Numbered from the stretch's first letter, positions 7,952-17,216 are shown. The stretch: 64,000 nt of DNA from Leucobacter chromiiresistens (GCF_900102345.1 NZ_FNKB01000001.1:1736001-1800000); one strand, 5' to 3'. The notes: generated by a model not told the origin, from the sequence alone. Numbers and translations: made by a program.

Positions 7952-9742
7952 CTACTCCACCAGTTTGCCGGCGACCGAGTCATCGGCCGCGGCGTTCGCC
8001 AGGTCGCGGAACGCGGCCGGGGCCTCGGGCAGCGGTTCGAACACGGGCCCCGTCTCGGCCGTCCAGACGAAGTTGCCCCGCAGCGACGCGTCCTGCTCGG
8101 GGAAGTCGGAGCGGTTGTGGCAGCCCCGCGTCTCACGGCGCTCGCGCGCGCAGTCGATGGTCGCGCGCGCCGCCAGCATCGAGCCGTAGAGGTCGAAGGC
8201 GTGCGCCAGATCGTCGAAGCCGGCGATGTCGGGGTGCGCGGTCACCCGCGCGACGCGCTCCTGCAGCGCGTCGAGCTTGTCGAGCGCCGTCGCGAGCCCG
8301 GCCTCGCTGCGCACGACGCCGACGTGCTCGGTCATGATGTCGCGCAGCGCGCGCTGCAGGCGCCGCGGGCTCTCCGTGCTCCTGCCGGAGGCGCCCTCGC
8401 CCTCCAGCAGCCCCTGCATCTCAGCGCGCGCCTCGGCGACGGCGGCGGGATCGCGCCGCACCTCGGTGAGGCCCGACACGTACTCGGCCGCGTCGGCCCC
8501 CGTGATGCGTCCGTAGACGAGCAGCTCGATGAGCGAGTTGCCGCCGAGCCGGTTCGCTCCGTGCAGGCCGCTCGAGGCCTCGCCGATCGCGTACAGGCCG
8601 TCGACGCCGGTGCTGTGGGTGTCGGGCGTGACCCAGACGCCGCCCATGGAGTAGTGCGCGGTCGGCGCGATCTCGATCGGCTCCTCGGTGATGTCGAGCA
8701 TCTGCAGGTCGATGAGCGTGCGGTACACGCGGGGCAGCTTGGAGAGGATCTGCTCGCGGGGCAGGTGCGACACGTCGAGGAAGACGCCGCCGTTCGTCGT
8801 GCCCCGGCCCTCCGAGATCTCGGTGTAGCTCGCGAGTGCGACGCGGTCGCGCGTGGAGAGCTCCATGCGCTCGGGGTCGTAGCGCTCCATGAAGCGCTCG
8901 CCGAGCGCGTTGCGCAGGATCCCGCCCTCTCCACGGGCGGCCTCGGAGACGAGCGTGCCGGCGGCGTCCGCGGGCTCGAGGATGCCCGACGGGTGGAACT
9001 GCACGAGCTCGGCATCCCGGATCCTGCCCCCCGCGAGGGCTGCGAGGCGGAAGGAGTCGCCGGTGTTCTCATCGCGGCGCGACGAGGTGTTGCGCCAGAT
9101 GCGGGTGTGGCCGCCGGCCGCGAGGATCACGGCGTCGGCGTGGATGACCACGGGGGAGCCGTCGACGATGTCGAAGCCGTAGGCGCCGAAGATGCGCCCT
9201 TCCGAGACGAGCAGGCGGGTGATGTAGACGGTGTCGACGATGGACACCTGCAGTTCGGCGGCGCGGCGCATGAGGGTGCGCTGAATCTCGAGGCCGGTGT
9301 AGTCGCCGGCGTAGGCGGTGCGGCGGTACTTGTGCGCGCCGAAGAAGCGCTGGCTGATCCGCCCGTCGGCCTCGCGCGCGAACGGCATGCCCCAGCGCTC
9401 GAGATCCTCGATGCCGCGCGCCGCATTGCGGGTGACCGTCTCGACGATGGCGGGATCCGCGAGGAAGTACGATTCGCGCAGCGTGTCGGCGGCGTGCTGC
9501 TCCCAGGTGTCCTCGGGATCCATCGTCGCGAGCGCGGCGTTGATGCCGCCGGCCGCGAGGGTGGTGTGGGCGTCGTGGGCGCGGCGCTTGCCGACCGCGA
9601 GCACCTGCACGCCGCGCTCGGCGAGTTCGATGGAGGCGCGGAGGCCGGCGCCGCCCGTGCCGATGACGAGCACGGAGGTGGCGAGGAGTCGTTCGGTGCG
9701 GGAGGCGCTCGGGGTGCCGGTGGCGGCTGAGAAGCGGTTCAT
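7952..9742 (-). CDS. SdhA/FrdA/NadB-superfamily FAD-dependent oxidoreductase, stand-alone
   Basis: 596 aa. The N-terminal FAD fold (VLVIGTGGAGLRASIELAERG) is followed by TTLAAGGINAALATMDPEDTW, LVQFHPSGI, LVSEAARGEGGILRN, a GERFMERYDPERMELSTRD segment, PTAHYSMGGVWV and GANRLGGNSLIELLVYGR. The C-terminal helical domain ends with RETRGCHNRSDFP. This is the layout of succinate dehydrogenase/fumarate reductase flavoproteins and aspartate oxidases. No iron-sulfur or membrane-anchor subunit is adjacent, so a soluble fumarate reductase or aspartate oxidase-like activity is possible; sequence alone does not decide. A true NadB is already present at 2726. The start at 9742 follows TACCGT by seven bases, close to the leaderless pattern. 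A LysR gene diverges from it. Confidence 0.8.
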   Translation of the reverse strand: MNRFSAATGTPSASRTERLLATSVLVIGTGGAGLRASIELAERGVQVLAVGKRRAHDAHTTLAAGGINAALATMDPEDTWEQHAADTLRESYFLADPAIVETVTRNAARGIEDLERWGMPFAREADGRISQRFFGAHKYRRTAYAGDYTGLEIQRTLMRRAAELQVSIVDTVYITRLLVSEGRIFGAYGFDIVDGSPVVIHADAVILAAGGHTRIWRNTSSRRDENTGDSFRLAALAGGRIRDAELVQFHPSGILEPADAAGTLVSEAARGEGGILRNALGERFMERYDPERMELSTRDRVALASYTEISEGRGTTNGGVFLDVSHLPREQILSKLPRVYRTLIDLQMLDITEEPIEIAPTAHYSMGGVWVTPDTHSTGVDGLYAIGEASSGLHGANRLGGNSLIELLVYGRITGADAAEYVSGLTEVRRDPAAVAEARAEMQGLLEGEGASGRSTESPRRLQRALRDIMTEHVGVVRSEAGLATALDKLDALQERVARVTAHPDIAGFDDLAHAFDLYGSMLAARATIDCARERRETRGCHNRSDFPEQDASLRGNFVWTAETGPVFEPLPEAPAAFRDLANAAADDSVAGKLVE

Positions 9743-9769
9743 GCACACCACGGTACGAGCGCGTCGACG

Positions 9770-9784
9770 ATTACTCCAATGAAT
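9770..9784. promoter_or_regulatory. LysR-type T-N11-A box
   Basis: ATTACTCCAATGAAT has the form T-N11-A within an ATT/AAT dyad and sits in the 77-bp gap between the flavoprotein and the divergent lysR gene. That is the standard location for a LysR-family site serving both. It lies about 28-42 bases before the flavoprotein start. Confidence 0.5.
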
Positions 9785-9807
9785 AGAGCTGATCGTCAAG
9801 ATGCCCG

Positions 9808-9813
9808 TAGGCT
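9808..9813 (+). promoter_or_regulatory. -10 element (TAGGCT), leaderless lysR
   Basis: TAGGCT, six bases, then the ATG at 9820; there is no ribosome site. The expected transcription start is the A of the start codon. Confidence 0.6.
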
Positions 9814-9819
9814 ATCGAT

Positions 9820-10827
9820 ATGAACCTCGAACAGCTGCGCGGATTCGTCGAGATCGCGCAGCTCGGGAACTTCACCCGGGCTGCGGAGCGGCTGCACCTC
9901 GCGCAGCCGTCGCTGAGTCGCCAGATCGCCGCGCTCGAGACCGACCTCGGCGTCGAGCTGCTGCATCGCGTGCGCGGTCACGTGGCGGCGACTCCGGCGG
10001 GGGAGCGCCTCCTCCCCATCGCCCGCCGCATGCTCGCCGACGCCGAAACCGCTCGCCACGAGATGTCGGATCTCGCCGAGCTGCGCGGCGGACGCATCCG
10101 CCTCGGCGCCACCCCGACCCTGTGCACGAGCCTCGTGGCCGACGTGCTCGCCGAGTTCCGCGCCCGATACCCCGGCATCGAGATCGAGATCCTCGAACGC
10201 GGGTCGCGCAGCCTGATCTCGGCGCTCATGGAGGGCGCGCTCGATCTGGCCCTCATCGTGACGAGCGTCTCGTCGGGGGCGGCGCGGGCCGTGCTGGAGC
10301 GCGAGCAGATCCTGAGCGAGCGGCTCGTGGTCGTCTCCGATCCGAACCGGCCCGATCCGTTCGCCCCGGAGGGAGCGGAGGCTCGCGATCCGGGGCGCCC
10401 CGTCGACCTCGAGGAGCTCGCACGCGTCCCCCAGGTGCTCTTCCCCGAGAACTACGATCTCAGAGCGACGGTCGACGCCGCGTTCCGCGCCCGCGGTCTG
10501 ACGCCGCTCGTCGCGGTCGCGGGCGCCGAGATGGACGCGGCGCTGAGCTTCGCCAGGCGAGGCATCGGCGTCGCGGTCGTGCCGGCGATGGTCGCAGCGG
10601 ATCGGCCGGCGCTGCGCACCGCACCGCTCGCCGACGACGCGCTCGCCCGAACGGTGAGCGTCGCGCGGCGCGCCGACATGGCGCCGACGCGCGCGGGTGC
10701 GGCGCTGCAGGCGGTGATCCGCGAGATCGCCGATCGCGTCACCGCGCCCGGCGCCGAGCTCTCGAGCCTGGTGACGCGCGTCGGCGAACCGGCCCCGCTC
10801 AGGAGCGCTGCGCCTCCACCTGCGTGA
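9820..10827 (+). CDS. LysR-family transcriptional regulator
   Basis: 335 aa. An N-terminal winged helix (about 1-60: LRGFVEIAQLGNFTRAAERLHLAQPSLSRQIAALE) with the classic AQPSLSRQ recognition helix is followed by a periplasmic-binding-type effector domain (about 90-290). The gene is divergent from the flavoprotein gene with a T-N11-A box between, so it most likely controls that gene and itself. The ligand is unknown. The last 29 bp overlap the 3' end of convergent sufU. Confidence 0.9.
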   Translation: MNLEQLRGFVEIAQLGNFTRAAERLHLAQPSLSRQIAALETDLGVELLHRVRGHVAATPAGERLLPIARRMLADAETARHEMSDLAELRGGRIRLGATPTLCTSLVADVLAEFRARYPGIEIEILERGSRSLISALMEGALDLALIVTSVSSGAARAVLEREQILSERLVVVSDPNRPDPFAPEGAEARDPGRPVDLEELARVPQVLFPENYDLRATVDAAFRARGLTPLVAVAGAEMDAALSFARRGIGVAVVPAMVAADRPALRTAPLADDALARTVSVARRADMAPTRAGAALQAVIREIADRVTAPGAELSSLVTRVGEPAPLRSAAPPPA

Positions 10828-11269
10828 GATCCGCCTCGAGCGCCACCCAGCCGAGCATCGCGCACTTCACGCGCATGACGAACTTCGAGACGCCCTGCAG
10901 CGCGACCGCGTCGCCGAGCACCTCCTCATCGGGCTCCGCCTCGCCGCGCGCCTGGATCATCTCGCGGAACGCCGCGATCCGCTCGCGCGCGTCGGCGACC
11001 GTCAGCTCGTCGTCGCGCACCAGCTGGGAGAGGATCGACGCGGACGCCATCGAGATGGAGCACCCCTGGCCCTCCCACGCCAGCTGGCTGATGCGGCCCG
11101 TCTCGGGATCGACGGCGATCGACAGATCGATCTCGTCGCCGCAGCTCGGGTTGAACTCGTGGTGCGAGGCGGTGAGCGCCGACTCCGTCGGCTCCAGCTC
11201 GCCCTTGCCGATCGGCCGCTTCGAATGGTCGAGGATGACTTCCTGATACAGCCCGTCGAGTGCGCTCAC
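10799..11269 (-). CDS. sufU: SufU-type Fe-S assembly / sulfur acceptor protein
   Basis: 156 aa NifU-like protein. In Gram-positives SufU is a zinc-bound sulfur acceptor for SufS. Ligand cysteines are visible in NPSCGDEI (about 41), GQGCSIS (about 67) and VKCAMLGW (about 138), with SKRPIGKGEL near the N-terminus. The GTG start overlaps the sufS stop (GTGA), so the two are translationally coupled. No sufBCD genes are in the window. Confidence 0.92.
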   Translation of the reverse strand: MSALDGLYQEVILDHSKRPIGKGELEPTESALTASHHEFNPSCGDEIDLSIAVDPETGRISQLAWEGQGCSISMASASILSQLVRDDELTVADARERIAAFREMIQARGEAEPDEEVLGDAVALQGVSKFVMRVKCAMLGWVALEADLTQVEAQRS

Positions 11270-12585
11270 GCCGAGACCTCCGCTCCGAAATACCGCTGAG
11301 CGCCGCGGAGCGCGTCGACGAAGCGATCGACCTCGTCCTCTGTCGTGGTCACGTGCACGCTCGCTCGCGTGCTCGACGTGATGCCGAGCGCGCGATGCAG
11401 CGGCTGCGCGCAGTGGTGGCCGACGCGCACCAGCACGCCCTGCTCGTCGAGGTACTGGCCCACGTCGTGCGCGTGGACGCCTTCGACGGAGACCGCCGCC
11501 AGGGCGACGCGGCGCGAGGTGTCGGCGGGGCCCAGCAGCTGCAGACCCGGTGCATCGAGAATGCCCGCGACGAGTCGCTCCACGAGCTCGTGCTCGCGGG
11601 CGACGACCCGATCCATGCCGATCTCCTCCAAGAACGAGACCGCGGCGGCGAGGCCGACGGCCTGCGACACGGGCTGCGTGCCCGGCTCGAAGCGGTGCGG
11701 CGCGGGCATGAACTGCGCCGACTCCATCGTCACCTTCGTGATGGCCGAGCCGCCCGTCCGCGCAGGCGGGAGGGCGGCGAGCATCTCGGGCCGCCCGTAG
11801 AGCACGCCGATGCCGTTCGGGCCGAGCATCTTGTGGCCCGAGAACGCGGCGAAGTCGACTCCGAGAGCGCCGAGATCGACGGGGAGGTGCGGCACCGACT
11901 GGCAGGCGTCGAGCACGGTCACCGCGCCGACCGCGCGGGCGAGCTCGGCGAGCTCCGCAACGGGTGCGAGGAGCCCGGTCACGTTCGAGACGTGCGCGAA
12001 GGCGAAGACGCGGGTGCGCTCGGTCAGGGCCTCGCGCGCGTCGTCGACGGTCCACGTGCCGTCGGGGCGCACCGGGATGTGGCGCAGCGTCGCCCCGGTG
12101 CGCTGCGCGAGGCGCTGCCACGGAATCAGGTTGGCGTGGTGCTCGGCTTCGGTGATGAGGATCTCATCGCCCGTCTCGAGGCGGAAGCGCTCACTGCCCG
12201 GCACGCCGAGGCCGGCGTTCGCCTCGCCCATGCCGAGCGCGACGAGGTTCAGGGCGTCGGTCGCGTTCTCGGCCCAGACGATCTGCTCGGGGGAGGCCGC
12301 TCCGACGAAGCGTGCGACCGCGCTGCGGGCGCCCTCGAACGCCTCCGTGGCGGAGCCGACGGCGACGCTGGTGCCGCGGTGCACCGCGGCGTACGACGAC
12401 TCGAGGAAGGCGCGCTCGGCGTCGAGCACCCGGAGCGGCCGCTGCGAGGTCGCTGCGGCGTCGAGGTACGCCGGAGCGTGCTCGAGCGCGTCGTGCGCCG
12501 CGAAGTACGGGAACTCGGCGCGCAGCAGCGCGACGTCCGCTGCGGTGAGTGCGGTGTGCATCGCGAGGTCTGGCATGTTCTCCAT
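11266..12585 (-). CDS. sufS: SufS-type cysteine desulfurase
   Basis: 439 aa class II cysteine desulfurase. It has YLDAAATSQRP near the N-terminus, the PLP lysine in FSGHKMLGPNGIGVLYG, and the active-site cysteine in VRVGHHCAQPLH near the C-terminus. It delivers sulfur to SufU encoded immediately downstream. Three in-frame ATGs (12585, 12576, 12561) compete; I chose 12585 because GAGAGGTGGGAG precedes it. It is the second desulfurase in the window, distinct in type from nadS. Confidence 0.93.
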   Translation of the reverse strand: MENMPDLAMHTALTAADVALLRAEFPYFAAHDALEHAPAYLDAAATSQRPLRVLDAERAFLESSYAAVHRGTSVAVGSATEAFEGARSAVARFVGAASPEQIVWAENATDALNLVALGMGEANAGLGVPGSERFRLETGDEILITEAEHHANLIPWQRLAQRTGATLRHIPVRPDGTWTVDDAREALTERTRVFAFAHVSNVTGLLAPVAELAELARAVGAVTVLDACQSVPHLPVDLGALGVDFAAFSGHKMLGPNGIGVLYGRPEMLAALPPARTGGSAITKVTMESAQFMPAPHRFEPGTQPVSQAVGLAAAVSFLEEIGMDRVVAREHELVERLVAGILDAPGLQLLGPADTSRRVALAAVSVEGVHAHDVGQYLDEQGVLVRVGHHCAQPLHRALGITSSTRASVHVTTTEDEVDRFVDALRGAQRYFGAEVSA

Positions 12586-12653
12586 TCTCCCACCTCTCGG
12601 GTGGCGTTGACCGGCCTTCTCCGCCCTTCCCTGCAACGCGCGCGCCGGGCCCG

Positions 12654-13934
12654 CTATTCCGCGACGACGGCGGTCTCGGCCGTGCGCGGCCGGGTCGACG
12701 GGGCGCTCAGCCCCCAGTTGATCGCGCCCGCGACGAGTGCGAGCACGGCCGCAGCGAGCGGCAGCGCGAGCGCGGCGCGCGTTCCGAGATCGGTGGCGAC
12801 GATGCCGGTCACGGCGGCGGCGGCGGACTGCCCGACCATGAGGCCCGATCCGAGCATCGTCATCACGGTCGCCGAGCGGCCGATGGGGCTGCGCGCGGCG
12901 CCGAACCCGTAGAGCGTCACGAGGAGGGGGCCGACGCCGATGCCCATCAGCGCGAGGCTCAGCAGCATGAAGGGAACATCGTGCGCCCACTGCAGCAGTA
13001 CGGCGCCCGCGACGATGCACGCGGCGAAGACCGGCCAGCGCGCGCGCAGCGAGAAGCTCGGCGGCAGCGCCGCGACTCCGATCGCGAAGATCGCCGAGCC
13101 GATGCCCATGGCGCCGTAGAGCAGGCCCGCGCTCTCGGCGTCGCCCCGATCCTGCATGAACGACGTCAGCGAGGTGAGCATCGAACCGAAGATCAGCCCC
13201 ACGGTGACGATGCCGAAGACGGTCACGAGCAGCGCCGGTCGGGCGAGCTCCGACGCCGGGGCGGCCGCGACCGCCCGCTGCCCGGCCGACTGGGCGGGAG
13301 CGCTCGTGCGGTGCAGGGCGAACGCCGAGACGAAGACGAGCGTGAGCACGGCGGCGCCGACGATCGGCGCCCACGCGCCCAGCGTGGTGGCGAGCGCGCC
13401 GACGATCACCGGGCCGAACACGAAGATGACCTCGTCGGCGGCCGACTCGTACGCGAGCACGTTCGACAGCATTCGCGGCCGGCGCTGCACCGGGAGGTCG
13501 TGCGCGACGATCGTCACGAGCCGCGAGCGCGACATGGGCGAGGTCTGCGGAACGGTGGCGCCCGCGAGGAAGGAGCCGACGAACAGCACCCAGATCGGCA
13601 GCGAGCTGAACGCGATCCAGGCGAGGGCGCCGAGCAGCGCGCTGTTCGCGATGGCCGCCACGAGGAGCGTGGGGCGCTGGCCGAACCGATCCGCCGCCGC
13701 GCCGATGAGCGGGCCGAAGCAGGCGACGCCCAGGCCAACCATGGCGGAGTTGAGGCCGCCGAGCTCGACCGAGCCGCGCGCCGATACGACGAGCGTGAGC
13801 ACGCCGATCACCATCATCGCGAACGGCAGTCGCGAGACGAGCGCGAGGGGGAAGTAGAGGGTGCCGGTGCGCCCGATCAGCGTCGGCTCGCTCGGCGACG
13901 CGGGGGAATCGGTGTGGTCGCTCGTCTGATGCAT
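12654..13934 (-). CDS. MFS transporter (drug-export type)
   Basis: 426 aa with about 12 hydrophobic segments and a central charged loop near residues 205-235. Membrane topology is clear from runs such as VIGVLTLVV and VFGIVTVGLIFGSMLTSLTSF. ADRFGQRP after the second helix is an MFS motif A variant. The substrate is unknown. TAGACT lies nine bases before the ATG at 13934, suggesting its own promoter in the 23-bp gap after the DsbA-like gene. Confidence 0.85.
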   Translation of the reverse strand: MHQTSDHTDSPASPSEPTLIGRTGTLYFPLALVSRLPFAMMVIGVLTLVVSARGSVELGGLNSAMVGLGVACFGPLIGAAADRFGQRPTLLVAAIANSALLGALAWIAFSSLPIWVLFVGSFLAGATVPQTSPMSRSRLVTIVAHDLPVQRRPRMLSNVLAYESAADEVIFVFGPVIVGALATTLGAWAPIVGAAVLTLVFVSAFALHRTSAPAQSAGQRAVAAAPASELARPALLVTVFGIVTVGLIFGSMLTSLTSFMQDRGDAESAGLLYGAMGIGSAIFAIGVAALPPSFSLRARWPVFAACIVAGAVLLQWAHDVPFMLLSLALMGIGVGPLLVTLYGFGAARSPIGRSATVMTMLGSGLMVGQSAAAAVTGIVATDLGTRAALALPLAAAVLALVAGAINWGLSAPSTRPRTAETAVVAE

Positions 13935-13957
13935 AGCCGACCGAGTCTAGCAGGAGG

Positions 13958-15082
13958 TCAGGAGGCGCCGCCCGCCGCGATGCCCTGCTCGGCGAGGAAG
14001 GCGGAGAACGCCTCCGCGTCGTCGGCGGCTCCCGTGTAGGGGACGCCGTCGACGAGCGCGAACGGCGTGCTGGTGACCCGCAGCTGCGGATCCTGCGCCC
14101 CGGGAACCGGGTGATCGAAGACCCAGTCGTCGAGCGCCTGGGCGAACGGCACGAAGCGCTGGGAGGAGATGCAGGATCGCACCCGCTCGTTCGCGCCGCC
14201 GGCCGCCTCGTCGACCGCGGCGATCAGGGCGTCGTCGTCGAGCCCGTTCGTCGTCTCGGAGGGCTGCACGGCGGGGTCGAAGAGGTGGCGGTGCACCTGC
14301 CAGGCGGCCTCTGGCTGGGCGTCGACCACGCACGCGACGGCGCCCGAGGCGCGCGACGAGTAGGCGTCGGGCGAGACGCGGTCGAGGAACGCCAGCGGGA
14401 TGATCTCAACGGTCGCCCGGCCGCTCTCGGCGAGCTGCTGGAGGGCGTCGCCGTTCGCCGTCTCGAACTCCGAGCAGTAGGGGCACCGGTAGTCGACGTA
14501 GACGCGCACCGCGTGCGTCTCGGCGTCGGTCTCGGAACCGGCCGCGGGCGACTCGGCGGGCTCGGGAGCGCCCGATTCGGGCGCGTCGGAGCGCACGACG
14601 CCGTCGCGGTCGAACACGATCCCACCCGTGGCCATGTTCTCGGGCCAGGGCACCTCCTCGGCGGTCTGCTCGTCGCCTCCGGAGCTCGCCCCCGAGCCGG
14701 GCGCCCCGCCCGACCGCACCGGGTCGGCCAGCGACCCCACGAGCATCGTGGTCGAGATCACACCGAGCACCAGTGCGGCGAGCACGGCGAGACCGCCCGA
14801 GGCGAGGCCCGTGACCGCGGCGCCCCGGCGGCGCCGCGAGACGAGGCCGACGACGCCGAGCACCGCTCCGGCCACGCCGAGCACGGCTCCGAGCACCGCG
14901 CCGAGCGGGAGGTAGAGCGCGGAGACGATCACCGTCACGAGCCCCGCCAGGCCGAGAGCCATCGCGGCCGTCGACACGGCGCCGCCGCGACCGCCGGGCC
15001 CGCCTCGACCCTGCGGGCCCTGGGTCGTCCGCTCGGCGAAGGGGTGGGGCGGCGGAACGGCGGGCTGCTGCGGATCGGTCAT
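13958..15082 (-). CDS. Membrane-anchored DsbA-like thiol oxidoreductase
   Basis: 374 aa. A Pro/Gly-rich cytosolic head (1-40) is followed by about three membrane helices (about 40-120, resembling the DUF4190 arrangement), an acidic Pro/Ser linker (about 130-185), and a DsbA-family thioredoxin fold with the CPYC active site in YVDYRCPYCSEFE (about 195-207). A cis-proline candidate is TSTPFALVDG. It should act outside the membrane in disulfide formation or reduction. It is divergent from rsmI. Confidence 0.85.
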   Translation of the reverse strand: MTDPQQPAVPPPHPFAERTTQGPQGRGGPGGRGGAVSTAAMALGLAGLVTVIVSALYLPLGAVLGAVLGVAGAVLGVVGLVSRRRRGAAVTGLASGGLAVLAALVLGVISTTMLVGSLADPVRSGGAPGSGASSGGDEQTAEEVPWPENMATGGIVFDRDGVVRSDAPESGAPEPAESPAAGSETDAETHAVRVYVDYRCPYCSEFETANGDALQQLAESGRATVEIIPLAFLDRVSPDAYSSRASGAVACVVDAQPEAAWQVHRHLFDPAVQPSETTNGLDDDALIAAVDEAAGGANERVRSCISSQRFVPFAQALDDWVFDHPVPGAQDPQLRVTSTPFALVDGVPYTGAADDAEAFSAFLAEQGIAAGGAS

Positions 15083-15095
15083 CCCCCCATTCTGG

Positions 15096-15175
15096 CAGCC
15101 CGCCCTGCGACGGCCCCTCCCGCGCGGCGCCCGCTCAGCCCGCCCTGCGACGGTCCCTCCCGCGCGGCGCCCGCC
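15096..15175. repeat. 40-bp tandem duplication
   Basis: Two adjacent 40-bp copies (15096-15135 and 15136-15175) differ at two positions. They fill the gap between the divergent DsbA-like and rsmI genes, just upstream of the rsmI -10 element. Confidence 0.9.
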
Positions 15176-15208
15176 CCGCCCGGGTGCGGCACGGGGGCCG
15201 CGGCCGCA

Positions 15209-15214
15209 TACGAT
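15209..15214 (+). promoter_or_regulatory. -10 element (TACGAT), leaderless rsmI
   Basis: TACGAT, six bases, then the ATG at 15221, without a ribosome site. Confidence 0.6.
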
Positions 15215-15220
15215 TGACCC

Positions 15221-16054
15221 ATGATCCTTCTCGCCGCGACGCCGATCGGAAATCTCGGCGACGCCTCCGCTCGACTGCGCAGCACCTTCGAGGAGGCGAC
15301 GGTGATCGCCGCGGAGGACACGCGGCACACCGCGCAGCTGCTCCGGCTCCTCGGCATCGAGAACCGGCCCGAGCTCGTCGCGCTGCACGATCACAACGAG
15401 CACGACCGCGCGGCCGGGCTCGTGGACCGGGCGCAGACGGAGGACGTCGTGCTCGTGAGCGATGCCGGCATGCCGACCGTCTCCGACCCCGGCTTCCGCG
15501 TCGTGCAGCTGGCCGCCGAGCGCGGGGTCGCCGTCAGCGCGATCCCGGGCCCGAGCGCCGTCATCACCGCGCTCGCGGTCTCGGGCCTCCCGACCGACCG
15601 CTTCGCGTTCGAGGGGTTCCCGCCCCGCAAGGCGGGCGAGCGCATCCGGGCGTTGCGCGCACTCGCACGCGAGCAGCGCACCCTCGTGTTCTTCGAGGCG
15701 CCGACGCGGCTCGCGGCCACGCTCGGCGAGCTCGCCGAGGCATTCGGCGCCGATCGGCCGGCGGCGGTGTGCCGCGAGCTCACGAAGCTGCACGAGGAGG
15801 TGCGGCGAGGCGGGCTGGGAGACCTCGCGGAGTGGGCAGCCGGCGGGGTGCGCGGCGAGATCGTGCTGGTGGTCGGCGGCGCCGTGCCGACGGCGGCGTC
15901 GCCCGAGTCGGCGCTCGCGGAGGTACAGGATCGCGTGCGCGCGGGGGAGCGCTTGAAAGACGCCGCGCGATCGGTCGCCGAGGCCACCGGTCTCTCGTCG
16001 CGAGAGCTGTATGCGGCGGCGCTGGCCGATCGGGAGCGTCCTCCCAGCCGCTGA
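15221..16054 (+). CDS. rsmI: 16S rRNA (cytidine-2'-O)-methyltransferase
   Basis: 277 aa SAM-dependent tetrapyrrole-methylase-fold enzyme that 2'-O-methylates C1402 of 16S rRNA. Landmarks are LLAATPIGNLGD at the N-terminus, AAEDTRHTAQLL, VSDAGMPTVSDPG, the IPGPSAVITAL loop, and FEGFPPRK. Length and motif order are standard for RsmI. Confidence 0.96.
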   Translation: MILLAATPIGNLGDASARLRSTFEEATVIAAEDTRHTAQLLRLLGIENRPELVALHDHNEHDRAAGLVDRAQTEDVVLVSDAGMPTVSDPGFRVVQLAAERGVAVSAIPGPSAVITALAVSGLPTDRFAFEGFPPRKAGERIRALRALAREQRTLVFFEAPTRLAATLGELAEAFGADRPAAVCRELTKLHEEVRRGGLGDLAEWAAGGVRGEIVLVVGGAVPTAASPESALAEVQDRVRAGERLKDAARSVAEATGLSSRELYAAALADRERPPSR

Positions 16055-16172
16055 GCAGAGCGATGCGACATACTCGAACGGCACTCACCGCCGCGCACCA
16101 CCGTTCGACGTCGCACCCCATCGCACGTTCGAGCGAGCGCGGCTCCTCGCGACTCGAAGGGCCCCAATCACT

Positions 16173-17216
16173 GTGAAACTGACGCGCGCCATCGCTCCCG
16201 CTGCCCTGGTGGGCGCCCTGCTCATGGTCGGCTGCTCGAGCGGCGGCGGATCCGCGCAGGCCGACGCCTCCGGTGAGGAGTGCCTCGCCTCCGGCTCCGC
16301 GAGCTCCGGCATCGAGGTGTCGGGCTCCGTGGGCGAGGATCTCGAGCTCACCTCCGACACCCCGGTGCAGGCCGATGAGATGCAGCGCTCCGTGCTGCAG
16401 GAGGGCGAGGGCGACGTCGTGGAGGAGGGGCAGTCGGTGCTCACCTCGATGACGCTCTTCAACGGCGCCGACGGCACGGCGCTCCAGCAGCTGCCCGCCA
16501 GCGCGATCCCGGTGGAGAAGTCGGGGCTCGCCGAGTGGGCCTACGACGGGCTCCGCTGCGCGACCGCTGGCGAGCAGATCGCGCTCGCCGCGCCGTACGC
16601 CGAGGTCTTCGGCGAGACGCCCCCCGAGCAGACCGGCCTGGAGAACATCAGCGCCGACGATTCGCTCGTCATCGTGATGGAGTTCGGCGAGATCAGCGAC
16701 GCCTCCGACGCGGCCGCGGCATCGGGCGAGCCCGGCACGCTCGAGAGCGACGAGCTGCTGCAGAAGGCCGAGGGCAAGGCGGTCGCGGCCCCGGAGGGCT
16801 TCCCCACGGTCGAGCTCGCCGATGACGGCGAGCCCACCATCACGGTGCCGAAGGGGCTCGAGGCGCCCGAGAAGCTCGAGATCGCCACGCTCATCGAGGG
16901 CGACGGCGAGGAGGTGCAGCCGGGCGACCGCGTGTACGTCAACTACCGCGGCGTGATCTGGCGCACGGGCGAGGAGTTCGACTCCAGCTGGAGCCGGGGC
17001 GAGCCCGCGAACTTCCTCACGACCCAGGTGATCGGCGGCTTCCAGCAGGCGCTCGAGGGCCAGAAGGTCGGCTCCCAGGTCATCTCCGTGGTGCCCGCGG
17101 AGGACGGCGGGTACGGCGCGGCGACGCTCGAGCAGCAGGGGCATCAGGGCGACGACGTGATGGTCTTCGTGCTCGACATCCTCGGGACCGTGCACGCCGA
17201 CGCGCCCGCCGAGTAG
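16173..17216 (+). CDS. FKBP-type peptidyl-prolyl isomerase lipoprotein
   Basis: 347 aa. The GTG start gives a clean signal peptide with lipobox MVGC (Cys21), so the protein is probably a membrane-anchored extracytoplasmic foldase. Two FKBP-like modules are visible: a degenerate one (about 75-175) and a complete C-terminal one (about 245-345) with VYVNYRGVIW, FDSSW, IGGFQQALEGQKVGS and VFVLDILG. A Ser/Gly linker follows the lipid anchor. The start has no good ribosome site. Reading-frame sequence upstream to 16011 looks non-coding. The final TAG doubles as part of the dxr -10 element. Confidence 0.88.
   Translation: MKLTRAIAPAALVGALLMVGCSSGGGSAQADASGEECLASGSASSGIEVSGSVGEDLELTSDTPVQADEMQRSVLQEGEGDVVEEGQSVLTSMTLFNGADGTALQQLPASAIPVEKSGLAEWAYDGLRCATAGEQIALAAPYAEVFGETPPEQTGLENISADDSLVIVMEFGEISDASDAAAASGEPGTLESDELLQKAEGKAVAAPEGFPTVELADDGEPTITVPKGLEAPEKLEIATLIEGDGEEVQPGDRVYVNYRGVIWRTGEEFDSSWSRGEPANFLTTQVIGGFQQALEGQKVGSQVISVVPAEDGGYGAATLEQQGHQGDDVMVFVLDILGTVHADAPAE

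Noticed and set aside
9770..9799. TTGACG-N18-AGTAAT promoter for the flavoprotein on the minus strand
   Set aside because: It fits the consensus moderately, but its -10 overlaps the LysR box and a closer TACCGT element (9750-9755), seven bases before the start, matches the local leaderless pattern better. Either could be real.
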